Shown here: one piece after another, positions 1 through 9,947 of the stretch
Layout of the letters: each line of letters starts with the position of its first letter
Numbering within the stretch: the stretch's first letter is position 1
Origin: Linum tenue
Taxonomy: Eukaryota; Streptophyta; Magnoliopsida; Malpighiales; Linaceae
NCBI GenBank assembly: GCA_946122785.1
Contig: CAMGYJ010000009.1
Coordinates: forward strand, 7,718,937 to 7,782,936
Reading direction: 5' to 3'
Length of the DNA: 64,000 nt
Made by a program: the position numbers and the translations under genes
The notes under the pieces: model-generated
The model's input: the letters and a program-made list of their open reading frames with translations, nothing else
Told to the model about the DNA's origin: nothing
The model's database searches: none

Positions 1-1
1 T

Positions 2-1774
2 CGTGCACCAGCTTCTTCGCCAGCTCCCAGGGTGCCGAGCACCTCTTCCCCAGCACAGCGTGCGGAACCTGAAGTGCCTTCCTCTCCCCCTGCCGAGGAA
101 GCTCCTTCCGCCGCGCCTGCACCACGACGAAGCTCGCGTGCTCGCCAGCCCTCCGTTCGTTTGCAAGGTTATGATACTTATTTACCCTCCTCTCACACTA
201 TTTCTGCTGCAAAATACCCTTTGTCCGCATACGTTACCTTTACTCGTTTGTCCGCTAACCATCGTGTTTTTGTGTCAGCGGTGGATGCTCTTGTTGAGCC
301 TAAATTCTTCCATGATGCTGTTCGTCACGCCAAATGGCGCGAGGCCATGCAGCGTGAGATTGATGCTTTGGAAGCTAATGGTACGTGGGTTTTGGAAGAA
401 TTGCCTCCCAACAAAAAGGCCATTGCTTCAAAATAGGTTTATAAAATCAAGTTTCGCCCTGATGGTAGCGTGGAACGGTACAAGGCGCGTCTCGTGGCAA
501 AGGGATTTACCCAGGTTGAAGGTGTTGATTATCACGACACTTTCGCTCCCGTTGCTAAACTCGTCACAGTTCGCTGTGTTCTCGCTGTTGCTGCTCACCG
601 GAATTGGCATCTCCATCAATTGGATGTCAACAATGCCTTCCTTCATGGTGATTTGCATGAGGAGGTGTATATGCAGTTGCCGCAGGGATTTGCTCGACCG
701 GGGGACACTCGGGTTTGTCGTCTTCGCAAATCTCTATACGGCTTGAAGCAAGCATCGAGAAACTGGTATATGAAGTTCACTATGTCGCTTCAACAGTTTG
801 GTTTTCAGCAGTCCAAGGCTGATCATTCCCTGTTCATTTATCGACGTGGTGGGGTATTCGTGTTTGCGTTGATTTATGTTGATGATCTTATCCTGGGTGG
901 CGATGACTTGGGAGTCCTAAAATATTTTTTGGGAATTGAGGTAGCTCGTTCACGGAATGGCTTAGTGTTGTCGCAGAGGAAATATACCTTGGATATCTTA
1001 AAGGATGCTGGAGCTCTTGCTGCGAAGCCCTGTCCGTTTCCCATTGAGCAAAACCCCCATCTCACACGGATCGAGGGCCCTGCTGCCAAGGATCCGTCTG
1101 GATTTCGGCGTCTTGTAGGCCGTCTGCAGTATCTGACGGTAACTCGACCCGATATTGTTTATGCTGTTAATATTTTAAGTCAAGCTGTTCACTCTCCACG
1201 TCAGGAACATGAATATGCTGCCTATCGTGTACTTCGGTATCTCAAAGGAGCCCCAGGTCGTGGCCTCCGGTTTCCCACTCAAGGACAGCTTAGTTTGACA
1301 GCACACTGTGACGCTGACTGGGGTGGTTGTCAGCGGACTCGTCGTTCCACAACCGGTTACTTCGTTCAGCTGGGTCAGAGCCCTATATCTTGGCGAACCA
1401 AGAAGCAGTCAGTTGTAGCTCGGTCCTCAGCTGAAGCAGAGTATCGTGCTATGGCCAGTACAATAAGTGAACTTATCTGGCTTCGTTGGCTTCTTAGTGA
1501 ATTGGAGGTAGCCAGTACTTCGCCTACTCCATTGTTTTGTGACAATCAGGCAGCGTTACACATTGCTGCCAACCCGGTTTTCCACGAACGAACAAAGCAT
1601 GTTGAGATGGACTGTCATTTCGTTCGTGAACGAGTTATGTCAGGCGAGATTGCTCCACAGAAGATTGCTTCTCAACAGCAAGTTGCCGATATGTTTACCA
1701 AAGGGTTAGGCGCGGAGCAATTCGCGTTTCTCACCTCCAAGCTGGGCCTTCATGACATTCACGCCTCAGCTTGA
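2..1774 (+). pseudogene. copia retrotransposon pol, 3' part (reverse transcriptase and RNase H), decayed
   Basis: The frame is open from base 2, interrupted by TAG at 434-436, then open to the stop at 1772-1774. It encodes the pol C-terminal half of a Ty1/copia element: a Pro/Ser-rich linker, the start of the reverse transcriptase (KYKARLVAKGFTQ type motif as ERYKARLVAKGFTQ), the QLDVNNAFLHGDL motif, the catalytic YVDD at about 877-888, then the LKYFLGIEVARS segment and RNase H (DADWGG, SSAEAEYRAM, VADMFTKGL). Two lesions are visible. The in-frame TAG sits where the family has Trp (KWVYKIK), and the roughly 25-30 residues that normally separate YVDDLIL from LKYFLGIEV are missing without a frameshift. 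The 5' part (gag, protease, integrase) lies outside the window. The element is almost certainly not autonomous. Confidence 0.93.
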
Positions 1775-1781
1775 GGGGGCG

Positions 1782-2084
1782 TGTTGCGAGAGTACGTACG
1801 GGACAGGGGGCGTACGTACTAAGTCGGCTGTCCTCATGTGTTCATTTATATTCATGCGAGGACCTTTTAGTAGTTTGCATTCCTTGTTGAGTGTTGAAAA
1901 GGAATTGTGTAAACCTATATATATGCATGTAAGCCGATCGGCTGTGATGGATGTGGGAGAGGTAAAACCCTAATAAAAGTATAGCCGAAGACTCCTTTGT
2001 GAGTCTTCCGTGGATTAGTCTCGTTCTTACGAACGAGGATACCACGTAAATCTCGTGTGTTGTTTGAGTTCTTTCATATCATCA
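1782..2084 (+). repeat. 3' LTR of the copia element
   Basis: The sequence follows a polypurine tract (TTGAGGGGGCG, 1771-1781), begins TGTTGCGAG and appears to end ...CATATCATCA. A TATA-like run (TATATATATG, about 1917) and an AATAAA signal at 1972-1977 fit an LTR promoter and polyadenylation region. Near the start there is a short inverted pair of GTACGTACG/CGTACGTAC. The 5' LTR is outside the window, so the 3' boundary rests on the terminal CA only. Confidence 0.75.
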
Positions 2085-2108
2085 AAATTAAAGTGGAATG
2101 CTAGTGTG

Positions 2109-2877
2109 TAGGGGTGAACAAACACACCCGCAAACCGACCCACCCATCCAATCCGACCCAACCCACCCGTATTTATCGCTAAATTGAAGGTTTTGGGTTG
2201 GGTGAGGGTTTTCTTTTGTACAACCCGCCTCTTTTGGGTTGGGTTTGGATTTTGGATTACACAATCCGTAGAACCCGACCCAACCCGTGTTCCAATTATT
2301 GGTACGAGTTTGTATCCAAAAAAATATTTATGTCGTATATAGTCATACTTATGAGAAAATTAAGATATTTCACCATATTTTCTCTTAAAGTCTCACTAAT
2401 CTAATGCATTCTTCGACTTAAAGTTTAGACATATATTTAATATAGCCATGATTCACGTAATTTTTTTTTCTTGTGTATAATTTTAAAAGAATATCATATT
2501 ATGGATGTGTTCATTTGTAACCTTTTTAGCCTATTTCAACAAATGTCGTGAAAAAAACTAGACATAAGTTGAAGTAAATCAAGTTTTATTAAAATTCAAA
2601 CAATATTTGTGAATTTTGATACCTTTCACTTCGGTTTATTCGTTTGAATTTTTAATTTGTTATAAAATATTTTTATGATGTAGCATAACTACATATTTTG
2701 TGCTGGGTTGGGTTTTTACTTAAAAATATCGCCAACCCGACCCAACCCAATTAGAAACAAACCGTAGGGTTTAGATTTTTTTGGGTGGATTTGGGTTTAA
2801 TATTTCTCAAACCGTAGTGCATGGGTCGGGTGATTAAAATGCCTAAACCCGGACCACCCGACCCATGTACACCCCTA
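2109..2877. mobile_element. hAT-like non-autonomous DNA transposon A
   Basis: The ends are TAGGGGTG and CACCCCTA (inverted), flanked by a perfect 8-bp direct repeat CTAGTGTG at 2101-2108 and 2878-2885. An 8-bp target duplication is the hallmark of the hAT superfamily. Both subterminal regions are packed with GGGT(T/C)GGGTT motifs on one side and their complement on the other; the core is AT-rich and noncoding. At 769 bp with no transposase it must depend on an autonomous partner. Confidence 0.85.
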
Positions 2878-2885
2878 CTAGTGTG

Positions 2886-3285
2886 GCGATGGGTATAGTT
2901 AGTGAATGTTCTGTTTAGTATATTTATATGTACTCGTACGTATTTTATTCGTTTAAAACTTTTGTATTTGTATTATTGTCAAGTTGTTTTTTTTTCGTGC
3001 ATTTCATGGCTCGCGTACTAAACACGTATAAAATTCGTATAGCACACTTAATATCCATATTGAATGAATTAAATTGTTAACTTTACTATTAATTATATTT
3101 TTATTTGTTTTTTACTATTAACGTACTATTACACGTAACATTAGCTTAGAAATGAAGGAAAATACCCATACGTATTTTATACGTATCTTTCCTGTACCTT
3201 ATTTTACTAACTATGGTGATGAGAGGTAGGCAGGCTCATTATTGATTAGTGGATTATCTTCTTTTCGGTGCAAAGAGAGCGACTG
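2886..3285. other. AT-rich intergenic stretch
   Basis: No gene is recognisable. The stretch is rich in ACGTAT/ATACGT motifs and lies between the hAT-like element and the solo LTR. Confidence 0.6.
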
Positions 3286-3938
3286 TGTAACACCTTAGGC
3301 GAATCCCACATCGACAAAGCACGGGAGAGATCTGTTGGGGGTGTAAGTATGACATCACTCAATCCCACAAGTAAATATAGTCCATTGAGCACATATGGGC
3401 CCGAGCCCATGAAACATCACAAAAGCCCAACTAAAGCCCAACAAAGTGTCCCAAGACTCTACCTATAAATATGCTCATAGGTCTTCCAAGTAAGGGGTCT
3501 CCTCTCCTTCTCATTTTTGGGACATATCACTTATCTCTCTATACAATCTCTCTCTATCTTTGCTCTTCTTATTTGATAAGTTCACTAATGTTGATCGTCG
3601 GAGTGTAGAGAATCGGGGCCAACCCCGCCCTTTCACAGGTCCGGCGCCTCCCATGTTTCTCGGCTGAAACACAACTCATTTAAAAAAGGCTGGCATTTTG
3701 ATTGATGGGCATGAAAAGACGCGTTTTAGAAACCGAACTTAACTGACAAGACGCGTTTTGGGGTGAAATGGAGGAGTTCTTGTGAGAACTCCGAAGTTAA
3801 ATGTGCTCAGTGTGGAGTACAACAAGGATGGGTGACCTTATGGGAAGTCACCTTGAATTGCACCCCAAGTCGAAAACCGTGAGGGTCGAGGACCAGAGCG
3901 GACAATATCTTCGTCGGGAAAAGGTTCGGGATGTTACA
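3286..3938 (+). mobile_element. solo LTR with embedded 5S-rRNA-like block (Cassandra/TRIM type)
   Basis: The unit begins TGTAACACC and ends GGGATGTTACA, so the termini form TGTAAC/GTTACA. It is flanked by GACTG (3281-3285) and GACTA (3939-3943), a near-perfect 5-bp duplication. No second copy, primer-binding site or internal domain is present, so it reads as one LTR. The 5' part has the ATCCCACATCG motif common in plant LTRs and a TATA-like CCTATAAATA near 3471. The 3' part has the 5S-derived block. The length of 653 bp is long for Cassandra, so a chimera of two LTR types is an alternative. Confidence 0.65.
3784..3837 (+). repeat. 5S rRNA-like internal promoter block
   Basis: The block reads GAGAACTCCGAAGTTAA at its start, resembling the 5S A box, and GGATGGGTGACC at its end, matching the 5S C box. 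The spacing is close to that of a genuine 5S gene. It continues GGGAAGTC, which resembles Cassandra LTRs rather than a full 5S gene. It is not a functional 5S rRNA gene because the flanking halves of 5S are absent. Confidence 0.75.
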
Positions 3939-4470
3939 GACTATGGGTGACCTAACAGAATATGGACAGCATCTTCATCTTCTACTTTGACATCTATGTT
4001 ACGCAAATCAAACAAGATGGCATATTGTTGTTCTGGATGCTCCCTGAAAGGCGTACTTTCATGCATCCTCAAGCTGAACAACTGTTGCTTGAGATGCGGT
4101 TTATTGGTTAAGGACTTCGTCATATACATACTTTCCAGCTTCAACCACAAGTTGGTGACAATCTTCTCAGTACCAACTTCAATGATGAAATCATCAAATA
4201 ATGATAGCATGATGTTCGAGTGAGCCTTCTCCTCTAGGGTGTTCCACTCCTTATCATCGAGCCCTATCTTCTTAGGCTTCCCAAACAACGGCCCACACAA
4301 TCATTGTTGTTTAATAGCGCTTGCATTTGGATCTGCCATATATCGAAGTTGTTCTTCCCTACGAAATTTTCGATCTTCACATTCACTAAAGTCTTTCGTG
4401 TATTTCGAAATCCCTAACTGAAACCAACCAGCAGCTCTAATACCACTTGTCAGGTTCAAGGCAGTCAAAA
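3939..4470 (-). pseudogene. copia gag fragment with primer-binding site
   Basis: On the minus strand, TGGTATTAGAGC near 4435-4446 resembles the initiator-Met tRNA primer-binding site (TGGTATCAGAGC). It is followed by a gag start (MADPNASAIKQQ, then TGA at 4301-4303) and, in the same frame, a UBN2/copia-type gag stretch with motifs GKPKKIGLDDKEW, LWLKLESMYM, LKQQLFSLRMHE and EDAVHILLGHP. The frame ends at the junction with the solo LTR at 3938, so this copy is truncated and interrupted. Confidence 0.75.
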
Positions 4471-4529
4471 GCGCAATTCTACCTAGAACCCGTGAATGGA
4501 TAAAATTGTAAAGCGTGAATAGAAGCATA

Positions 4530-5290
4530 AAAACATGAATGTACTACAACTAAAATTTTGTTAAGTACGACATGTACTATATAAAATGCGAGTGTTTAAA
4601 TTTTATATAAGTGTCCTACCAAATATTTTTTTTTTATATAAGTGAATAACTACCAACAATTCATGTATACAATGTAATTCTCACACATAAGCGACTTTAA
4701 ATGGGGTATTTAAATTTTACCCTTTTTTGGTGAACTAAGCGACTTTAAATAGAAATTGATACGTTATTGTGATCTCGATATAGAAGAGAAAGATCCAGCA
4801 AGTGGGGACATGCAATCCGGGAATGATATTGTTGTGCTGGCTGGGGAAGAAACAATAATTGACCTCTCGGCCCCAACAAAAATAAATAAATCATTGATAG
4901 CAGACTCGTAGTACTGCATTATTATTACAATTTGGAATGGTCAAGACTACTGGCTTTTAGTGTATTTGGAGTTGTGGGACTGGGAGCATTCATGTGTTTG
5001 TTTAGTTCTGAATCTGAAGCAATATATATGTATGATGATGATGGCTAGGTTGAATTTGAGAATCTTGCCATTTCTTAGTCTTGAAGTAGATGCATACATG
5101 TATAATTGATTGGGGCAGGTATGCATACTAATTGCCTTTTTCGTGCATCGTTGCGTTGGTGGGCTTCACGTGAGAATTGAGCAACACACTGGCACTTCTT
5201 CCATAGACTCGTGTGTCTGCAGTTTCGCTCTTAAACAACATTTTGTTCCGTTTAGCTCCAAGTACTAATAAATATCAGCTTCATATCCTA
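4530..5290. other. AT-rich intergenic stretch
   Basis: No coding or RNA gene is seen between the copia gag fragment and the split tRNA. Low-complexity A/T runs dominate. Confidence 0.6.
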
Positions 5291-5292
5291 AT

Positions 5293-5968
5293 CCGACCTT
5301 AGCTCAGTTGGTAGAGCGGAGGACTGTAGTTGAAATGCAATAGGGGTGCGTTTGGATAAGTGTATATTAAATGTAAGTTATTTGAAATACTAACATTTGA
5401 AATGGATGTATTTGAAATATTAGTATTTAAAATACATGTAATTCAAATTCATTGTTTGGATACTCATTTGTAATTTTTTTGTATTTTTTATTTTACAATT
5501 TTCAATTTGAATTTTTAAATTTGTGGTCACTTACTACAAATTTTGGTAAATTACAGTTTGGTACCCAAATTTATTTTTTCTTACAATTTAGTACTTAAAG
5601 TTTTAAAATTTTACAAAAAGGTCCTGAAATTTTGATGGTAAAATTACATTTTGGTACCTTTATATGTTTTGCCTCACACTATAGTACCTAAACTTTTCAT
5701 ATTTTACAAATAGGTCCATTCTTTTGTTAGGAGGTATTTCAAATCACTAGTTGTTGAAATGTATTTGAAGTTGACAAAAAATACACTAGACATGTATTTG
5801 GAAATCACCCCATGAATTTGACACAAATTCAAATACCAAATGTAATTAATATCCAAACACATGATTTGGTATTTAGAAATCCAAATTACAAATACCAAAT
5901 CCAAATCATTGTATCCAAACGCACCCTAGGTGATCTTTAGGTCGTTGGTTTAAATCCGGCAAGTCGGA
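5293..5968 (+). pseudogene. tRNA-Tyr (GTA) pseudogene interrupted by a MITE in its intron
   Basis: The 5' half (5293-5329) has the acceptor strand CCGACCT, the D-arm AGCTCAGTTGGTAGAGC, the anticodon arm and anticodon GTA at 5326-5328. In plant tRNA-Tyr genes an intron follows at this point. The 3' half (about 5931-5968) has ATCTTTAGGTC, the T arm and acceptor strand AAGTCGG plus A73. A 583-bp MITE sits between them. Further decay is visible: the T loop reads GGTTTAAATCC where GGTTCGAATCC is expected, and one acceptor pair (C6 with A67) is broken. Box B is therefore damaged as well as displaced, and transcription as a tRNA is unlikely. Confidence 0.85.
5344..5926. mobile_element. MITE inserted in the tRNA-Tyr intron
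   Basis: The perfect 15-bp terminal inverted repeats are GGGTGCGTTTGGATA (5344-5358) and its complement (5912-5926). They are flanked by TAG at 5341-5343 and 5927-5929. A 3-bp duplication with GGG...CCC ends fits a PIF/Harbinger-type MITE, although TWA is the usual target there. The interior is AT-rich and noncoding, with repeated TTTGGTACC phrases. Confidence 0.8.
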
Positions 5969-5999
5969 TTTCTTCATAATTATCTATTCATCTCTTTCA

Positions 6000-6830
6000 C
6001 ATATATGCATTGTCTTTCAGGGAAATGCGTGTATGAAAAAATTTCATGAAATGGATGGGAAGATGAACTCATGAACATATATAAGCAAGGTTGTCTGTGA
6101 TTATTAGAAAGAAAGAAGAAAAAAAAGTGTGGGGAAGATGAACTCATGAACATATATCTTTCACATGCATTGTTTCTCCGGAAAATAATTACGGGTTGTT
6201 TGGTTTTGATGATTGTTTGATTGGTATAGTTATAATACATGCATTGTCCATATCGTATTGTTTTTTTTTTTTTTGAATTTTCTGCACAAACTATACATGC
6301 ATTGTTTGTTTGATGTGATGGAAACTACCACTCAAAATGAGTAATAGTAATATCTCAAGTTTTTTGTGAGATTGTATGTTTGAGATTGTTGGAGTGTTTT
6401 ATACTTCTAACTATGTCCATACCTTTTGATGTGTTTTGCTTTTTTATATTAAAAATAAAGGGTAAAAGTGACATTTCACCCAGAAAGCAATATATTTTAT
6501 TTAAATACTAGAATAACTATCACAGAAACCAAACGATGTAAACTACAATACATAAATTTTCTTATATACATGTATATTATTATACATGCATTGATAACCA
6601 TGCATCTATTTAACTATCACCAAAACAAAATTACCCCTAAATTTCATGAAATAGATGGGAAGATTAATGAAATGGTTGGGAAGATGAACTCATGAACATA
6701 TATAAGCAAGGTTATCAATGCATTGTCTTTCGGGGAAATGTGATTATTAAAAAGAAAGGGGGAAATGTCATGAAATGGATGGGAAGATGAACTCATGAGC
6801 ATAAAGCAAGGTTGTCAACTCCTTGATCCG
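6000..6830. repeat. locally duplicated block with GAAGATGAACTCATGA units
   Basis: The phrase ATGGGAAGATGAACTCATGA recurs around 6052, 6680 and 6778, with a variant near 6130. Each copy is followed by CATATATAAGCAAGGTT or a shortened form, and most lie near GCATTGTCTTTC(A/G)GGGAAA. About 440 bp of unrelated AT-rich DNA containing GGGTTGTTTGGTTTTG near 6193 separates the copies and could be an insertion. No coding potential is seen. Confidence 0.55.
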
Positions 6831-7445
6831 GTCGAATAAGTGAGTTGAGGGTTTGATCCGATCGGGCCCGGATATATGAAAAATCATTATATTGTTTATA
6901 CATTTATAAGTTACATAATTTAGAAAGGAATGCTTAATCTTACGCCTAGGCGTGAACGCCTCGCTCAGGAGTTTTGCGCCTAATTAGATACAGGAACACG
7001 TCAATGAAATAAGGCGACATATAAGTATCTCCTAAACTTTACTAGATGGATCTAGGAAGTCAATATTATACGAGTAAATTAAGATCAACTACAAAAATCA
7101 ACTTTTTTATCAATATTTTTAATAGCTCAGGAACTTTGTGAGCTATTGAGCTATGATTCTATGAATTCATGAGCTATGTTCTTGTCATTAAGTGTCGGGT
7201 AACTTATTTATCATTTTAAATGAAGTGATGAAGTGTAGTAGATTATTATTTCATTCATCATGTAGTGTGAATAGCTATTTTTCTTCCAACGTCTAGCACG
7301 CTTAGTCTACGCTAGACAAAGGCTCAAAGACCGCCTTACGCCTATCACCTTTTTGAACCTTGATAAATTATATCAAATTTTATCTAACTTATGAGTAATA
7401 ACATATAACATTTCACCAAAATAACATGGCGAAAACCCCCCCCCC
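6831..7445. other. intergenic stretch, possible decayed repeat
   Basis: No gene is seen. Palindromic phrases such as CGCCTAGGCG near 6943 and GCCTATCACC near 7340 suggest an old repeat. A run of 14 C lies at 7436-7449 next to transposon B. Confidence 0.4.
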
Positions 7446-7453
7446 CCCCTGAA

Positions 7454-8070
7454 TAGACCTGGCAATCGGGTCGGGTTGGGTAATTTCGAGTTGGGAACTT
7501 CGGTTACAGGTCGGGTCATGTTTGCTTGGCTTATTTCGGGTCAAATATTGACCCAACCCATTTGGTTTCGTGTCGGGTTACGGGTCATTTCGGGTTATGA
7601 GCGTTCTCAGAAACAATATCAAACATGCTTCATATTTTCTTAAAGAACACAAATTTTCACATATGCATGACAATAGTTTACCTAACACATGTCAATTAAC
7701 ATATTCTCAAATCCTCCCACGCTAATGAAATGAAATATAAATTGCGCAAATCGTCAAAAAACAATCACAAGAGTAATACTAATACAAGAAACACTTGATA
7801 TTTGATTACCCTTAAACTCCAAACATGTCATTCAAATCCTTGTGATTTTTTTTAAACATCTCACCAATTTATGAGTGATTTTATCATATTTTGGGAGTAA
7901 TATATTAAATGGAACGGGTCTAACGGGTCAACCCACTAACCCACCCAAACCGACCCAAAAAATCACGTGTTATCGGGTTCGGGTCATTCGGATTTCAGGT
8001 TACAAAAAATTCTAGTTTTCGGGAGGTTTCGAGTCGGGTCAACGGGTCGGGTTATAATTTGCCAGGTCTA
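7454..8070. mobile_element. hAT-like non-autonomous DNA transposon B
   Basis: The perfect 12-bp terminal inverted repeats TAGACCTGGCAA/TTGCCAGGTCTA are flanked by a perfect 8-bp duplication CCCCTGAA at 7446-7453 and 8071-8078. Subterminal GGGTCGGGTTGGG motifs lie at the left end and GGTCAACGGGTCGGG at the right. At 617 bp it has no transposase. Its termini differ from those of element A (2109-2877), but the two share the G-rich subterminal vocabulary and the 8-bp duplication. Confidence 0.9.
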
Positions 8071-8078
8071 CCCCTGAA

Positions 8079-8767
8079 AATGGACACATTTTGCAAACCT
8101 AAGGAAAAACAATATCGTATAACCTCCAACCTAGTAGCCTTGCAACGAGTCGACCCGTCGGGGTGTGCGGTCCATTTTTCTCATCGGGTTAGTGACAAAA
8201 CGGGTCAACCAGTGATTCACACTTGTATAATTAATTAACTATATAGATCTGGCCCCGTGATTTTGAGTGGGGTAGAATCTAAGGGTTGTGATTAAAATAA
8301 TTTTTATTTTCTCTAATTTAACTAATCGACTTTTATTTTCATCATTCTAATTTAGATTTCAAAAACAATTTGCACAAATTGAACGAGTTTGTTGTGATCT
8401 ACAAAATGATATCCATTTTCATATGTTTCAGAAAAAAAAATATTCATACCACTCGTACCACCTTCGTTTTAACTCGAATTTTGAAATTTGGTGTTTGGTG
8501 TCTCACTGCATCTCATAAGATTTGATTTGGTCAGAAAGATCGGAGAGTTTTGCTGCGAATTTGTGGATGTTGATTGGGGCGATTAGGCAGAAATGTTCTT
8601 TATCATCAAGCTCAAGCCAAGTTCAATCATTCTTCCAAATATTTCATTTTTTTATGGGACAACCCTATATTGGGAAAAGATTGTCATTACTCTATTAGCG
8701 GAAAGTCTCGATGGCTGATTTAAACAGCCGGAGAATTCTGGAATTTCAAGAGTCACTACTGAGATAG
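8079..8767. other. intergenic stretch
   Basis: No gene is recognised. It is AT-rich with no clear repeat termini. Confidence 0.5.
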
Positions 8768-9028
8768 AATGAGTACATGGAAATTCCCACTGAACGGGTT
8801 CAGGTCTGTCAATCTAATTCTGATACCAACTCTACACCACCATATGAACCTGAAGGAGTGTTTATAGAATGGGAAGGAAAATACTCTCTCACAGCGAGAC
8901 TTCAGTTGTTGAGCAATGGAAGAGGGCTATCCATTCTTGTCGTTTATGGCCCGCAAAAGGAGGATAAGCTGCCATTCTTTGAGAGAATGGAGCTTGTGTG
9001 TCAGCATCGGCTGCGAAGTTGCAGGTAA
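8768..9028 (+). pseudogene. LINE endonuclease-like fragment
   Basis: An 80-residue frame contains GKYSLTARLQLLSNG followed by LSILVVYGPQKEDKLPFFER. The VYGP-x(4-5)-K-x2-FF/FL pattern is typical of the N-terminal endonuclease of plant non-LTR retrotransposons. Nothing upstream or downstream continues the domain, so this is a short relic. The identification rests on one motif. Confidence 0.4.
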
Positions 9029-9283
9029 GGTTAGTAAGCGCCAGGAAAATCGATCGCAGTATTGCAGAAGGGCGGTTCAGAATGCTTAAGCTTCACCTAC
9101 TTTCGACTAGGGGAGCAACTCAAAGAGCAAAAATTGGACTTGGATTGGAGAGTCATGAAAGGAGATCTTAGCAGACTTTCCCAAGCTATCCGGGTTATCT
9201 CGAGTTTCACTGGGTTCTGGTGTGCCTACAGCTGGTGCCACCTATTTCCCTTGAAGATTTGTGTTCAGCAGCTCCTGTTTTGA

Positions 9284-9947
9284 CCCCTGTTTCTCCTAAA
9301 TTCAGAAGGAAACGTGAGTATGGAAGCTTGGCTAAGGGAAGGTGCCTCTTTGCCCCTGATTTGTTGTGATCTTATGCTTTTTGCTGCTTTGTTGTTGTTC
9401 TGTTCTAGGGTTCCACGGTTTGTGGTGTAAACTCCCTTTGTTCCCTTTCTTAATTATAAATAAATCTGCATCACTAGCTGACCCAATCAGAATACTATGA
9501 TGTTCATAGATGGTGTATACCTCACCTCGCATTTTCTTTTCCTATGTTATGCTCTCTAGTTTTGGTCATAGAAAAGAAGAAACATTTATGCCAATCTCAC
9601 ACAATAAAATTATCAACAAAAATGTTTGTATCTACTAAAACTGTATAACTATCAAGGAAAGCAATCAATTGGTTGGAACCACCTCTAACTCTAACCTACA
9701 GCTGAGATCGATCCATGAATCAAGCTCGCTTACTCCTAGCTATAGCTATACGGATACAAACAGCAGTCTCTCTCTATGCCGCTCGAGAAAGAACTGGACA
9801 AAAAGTTTGTCACTCCACAAACACCTACAATAAAAACAGAACAAGTCAACAAACTAACAAAAGGAAGGGGAAAGTTTAACAACCAAGTGAGTTTTGATTG
9901 AACATGATTTAGATGCCCCCAAGAAGATTACCTAACTCTTCATCGTT
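9284..9947. other. intergenic and 3' flank of the RFWD3-type gene
   Basis: No gene is seen. The right part is probably the 3' untranslated region of the minus-strand gene ending at 9948. Confidence 0.5.

Noticed and set aside
2160..2300. Interstitial telomere-like repeat (GGGTTGGGTTT)
   Set aside because: The words are not the plant TTTAGGG unit and are confined to the subterminal parts of hAT-like elements.
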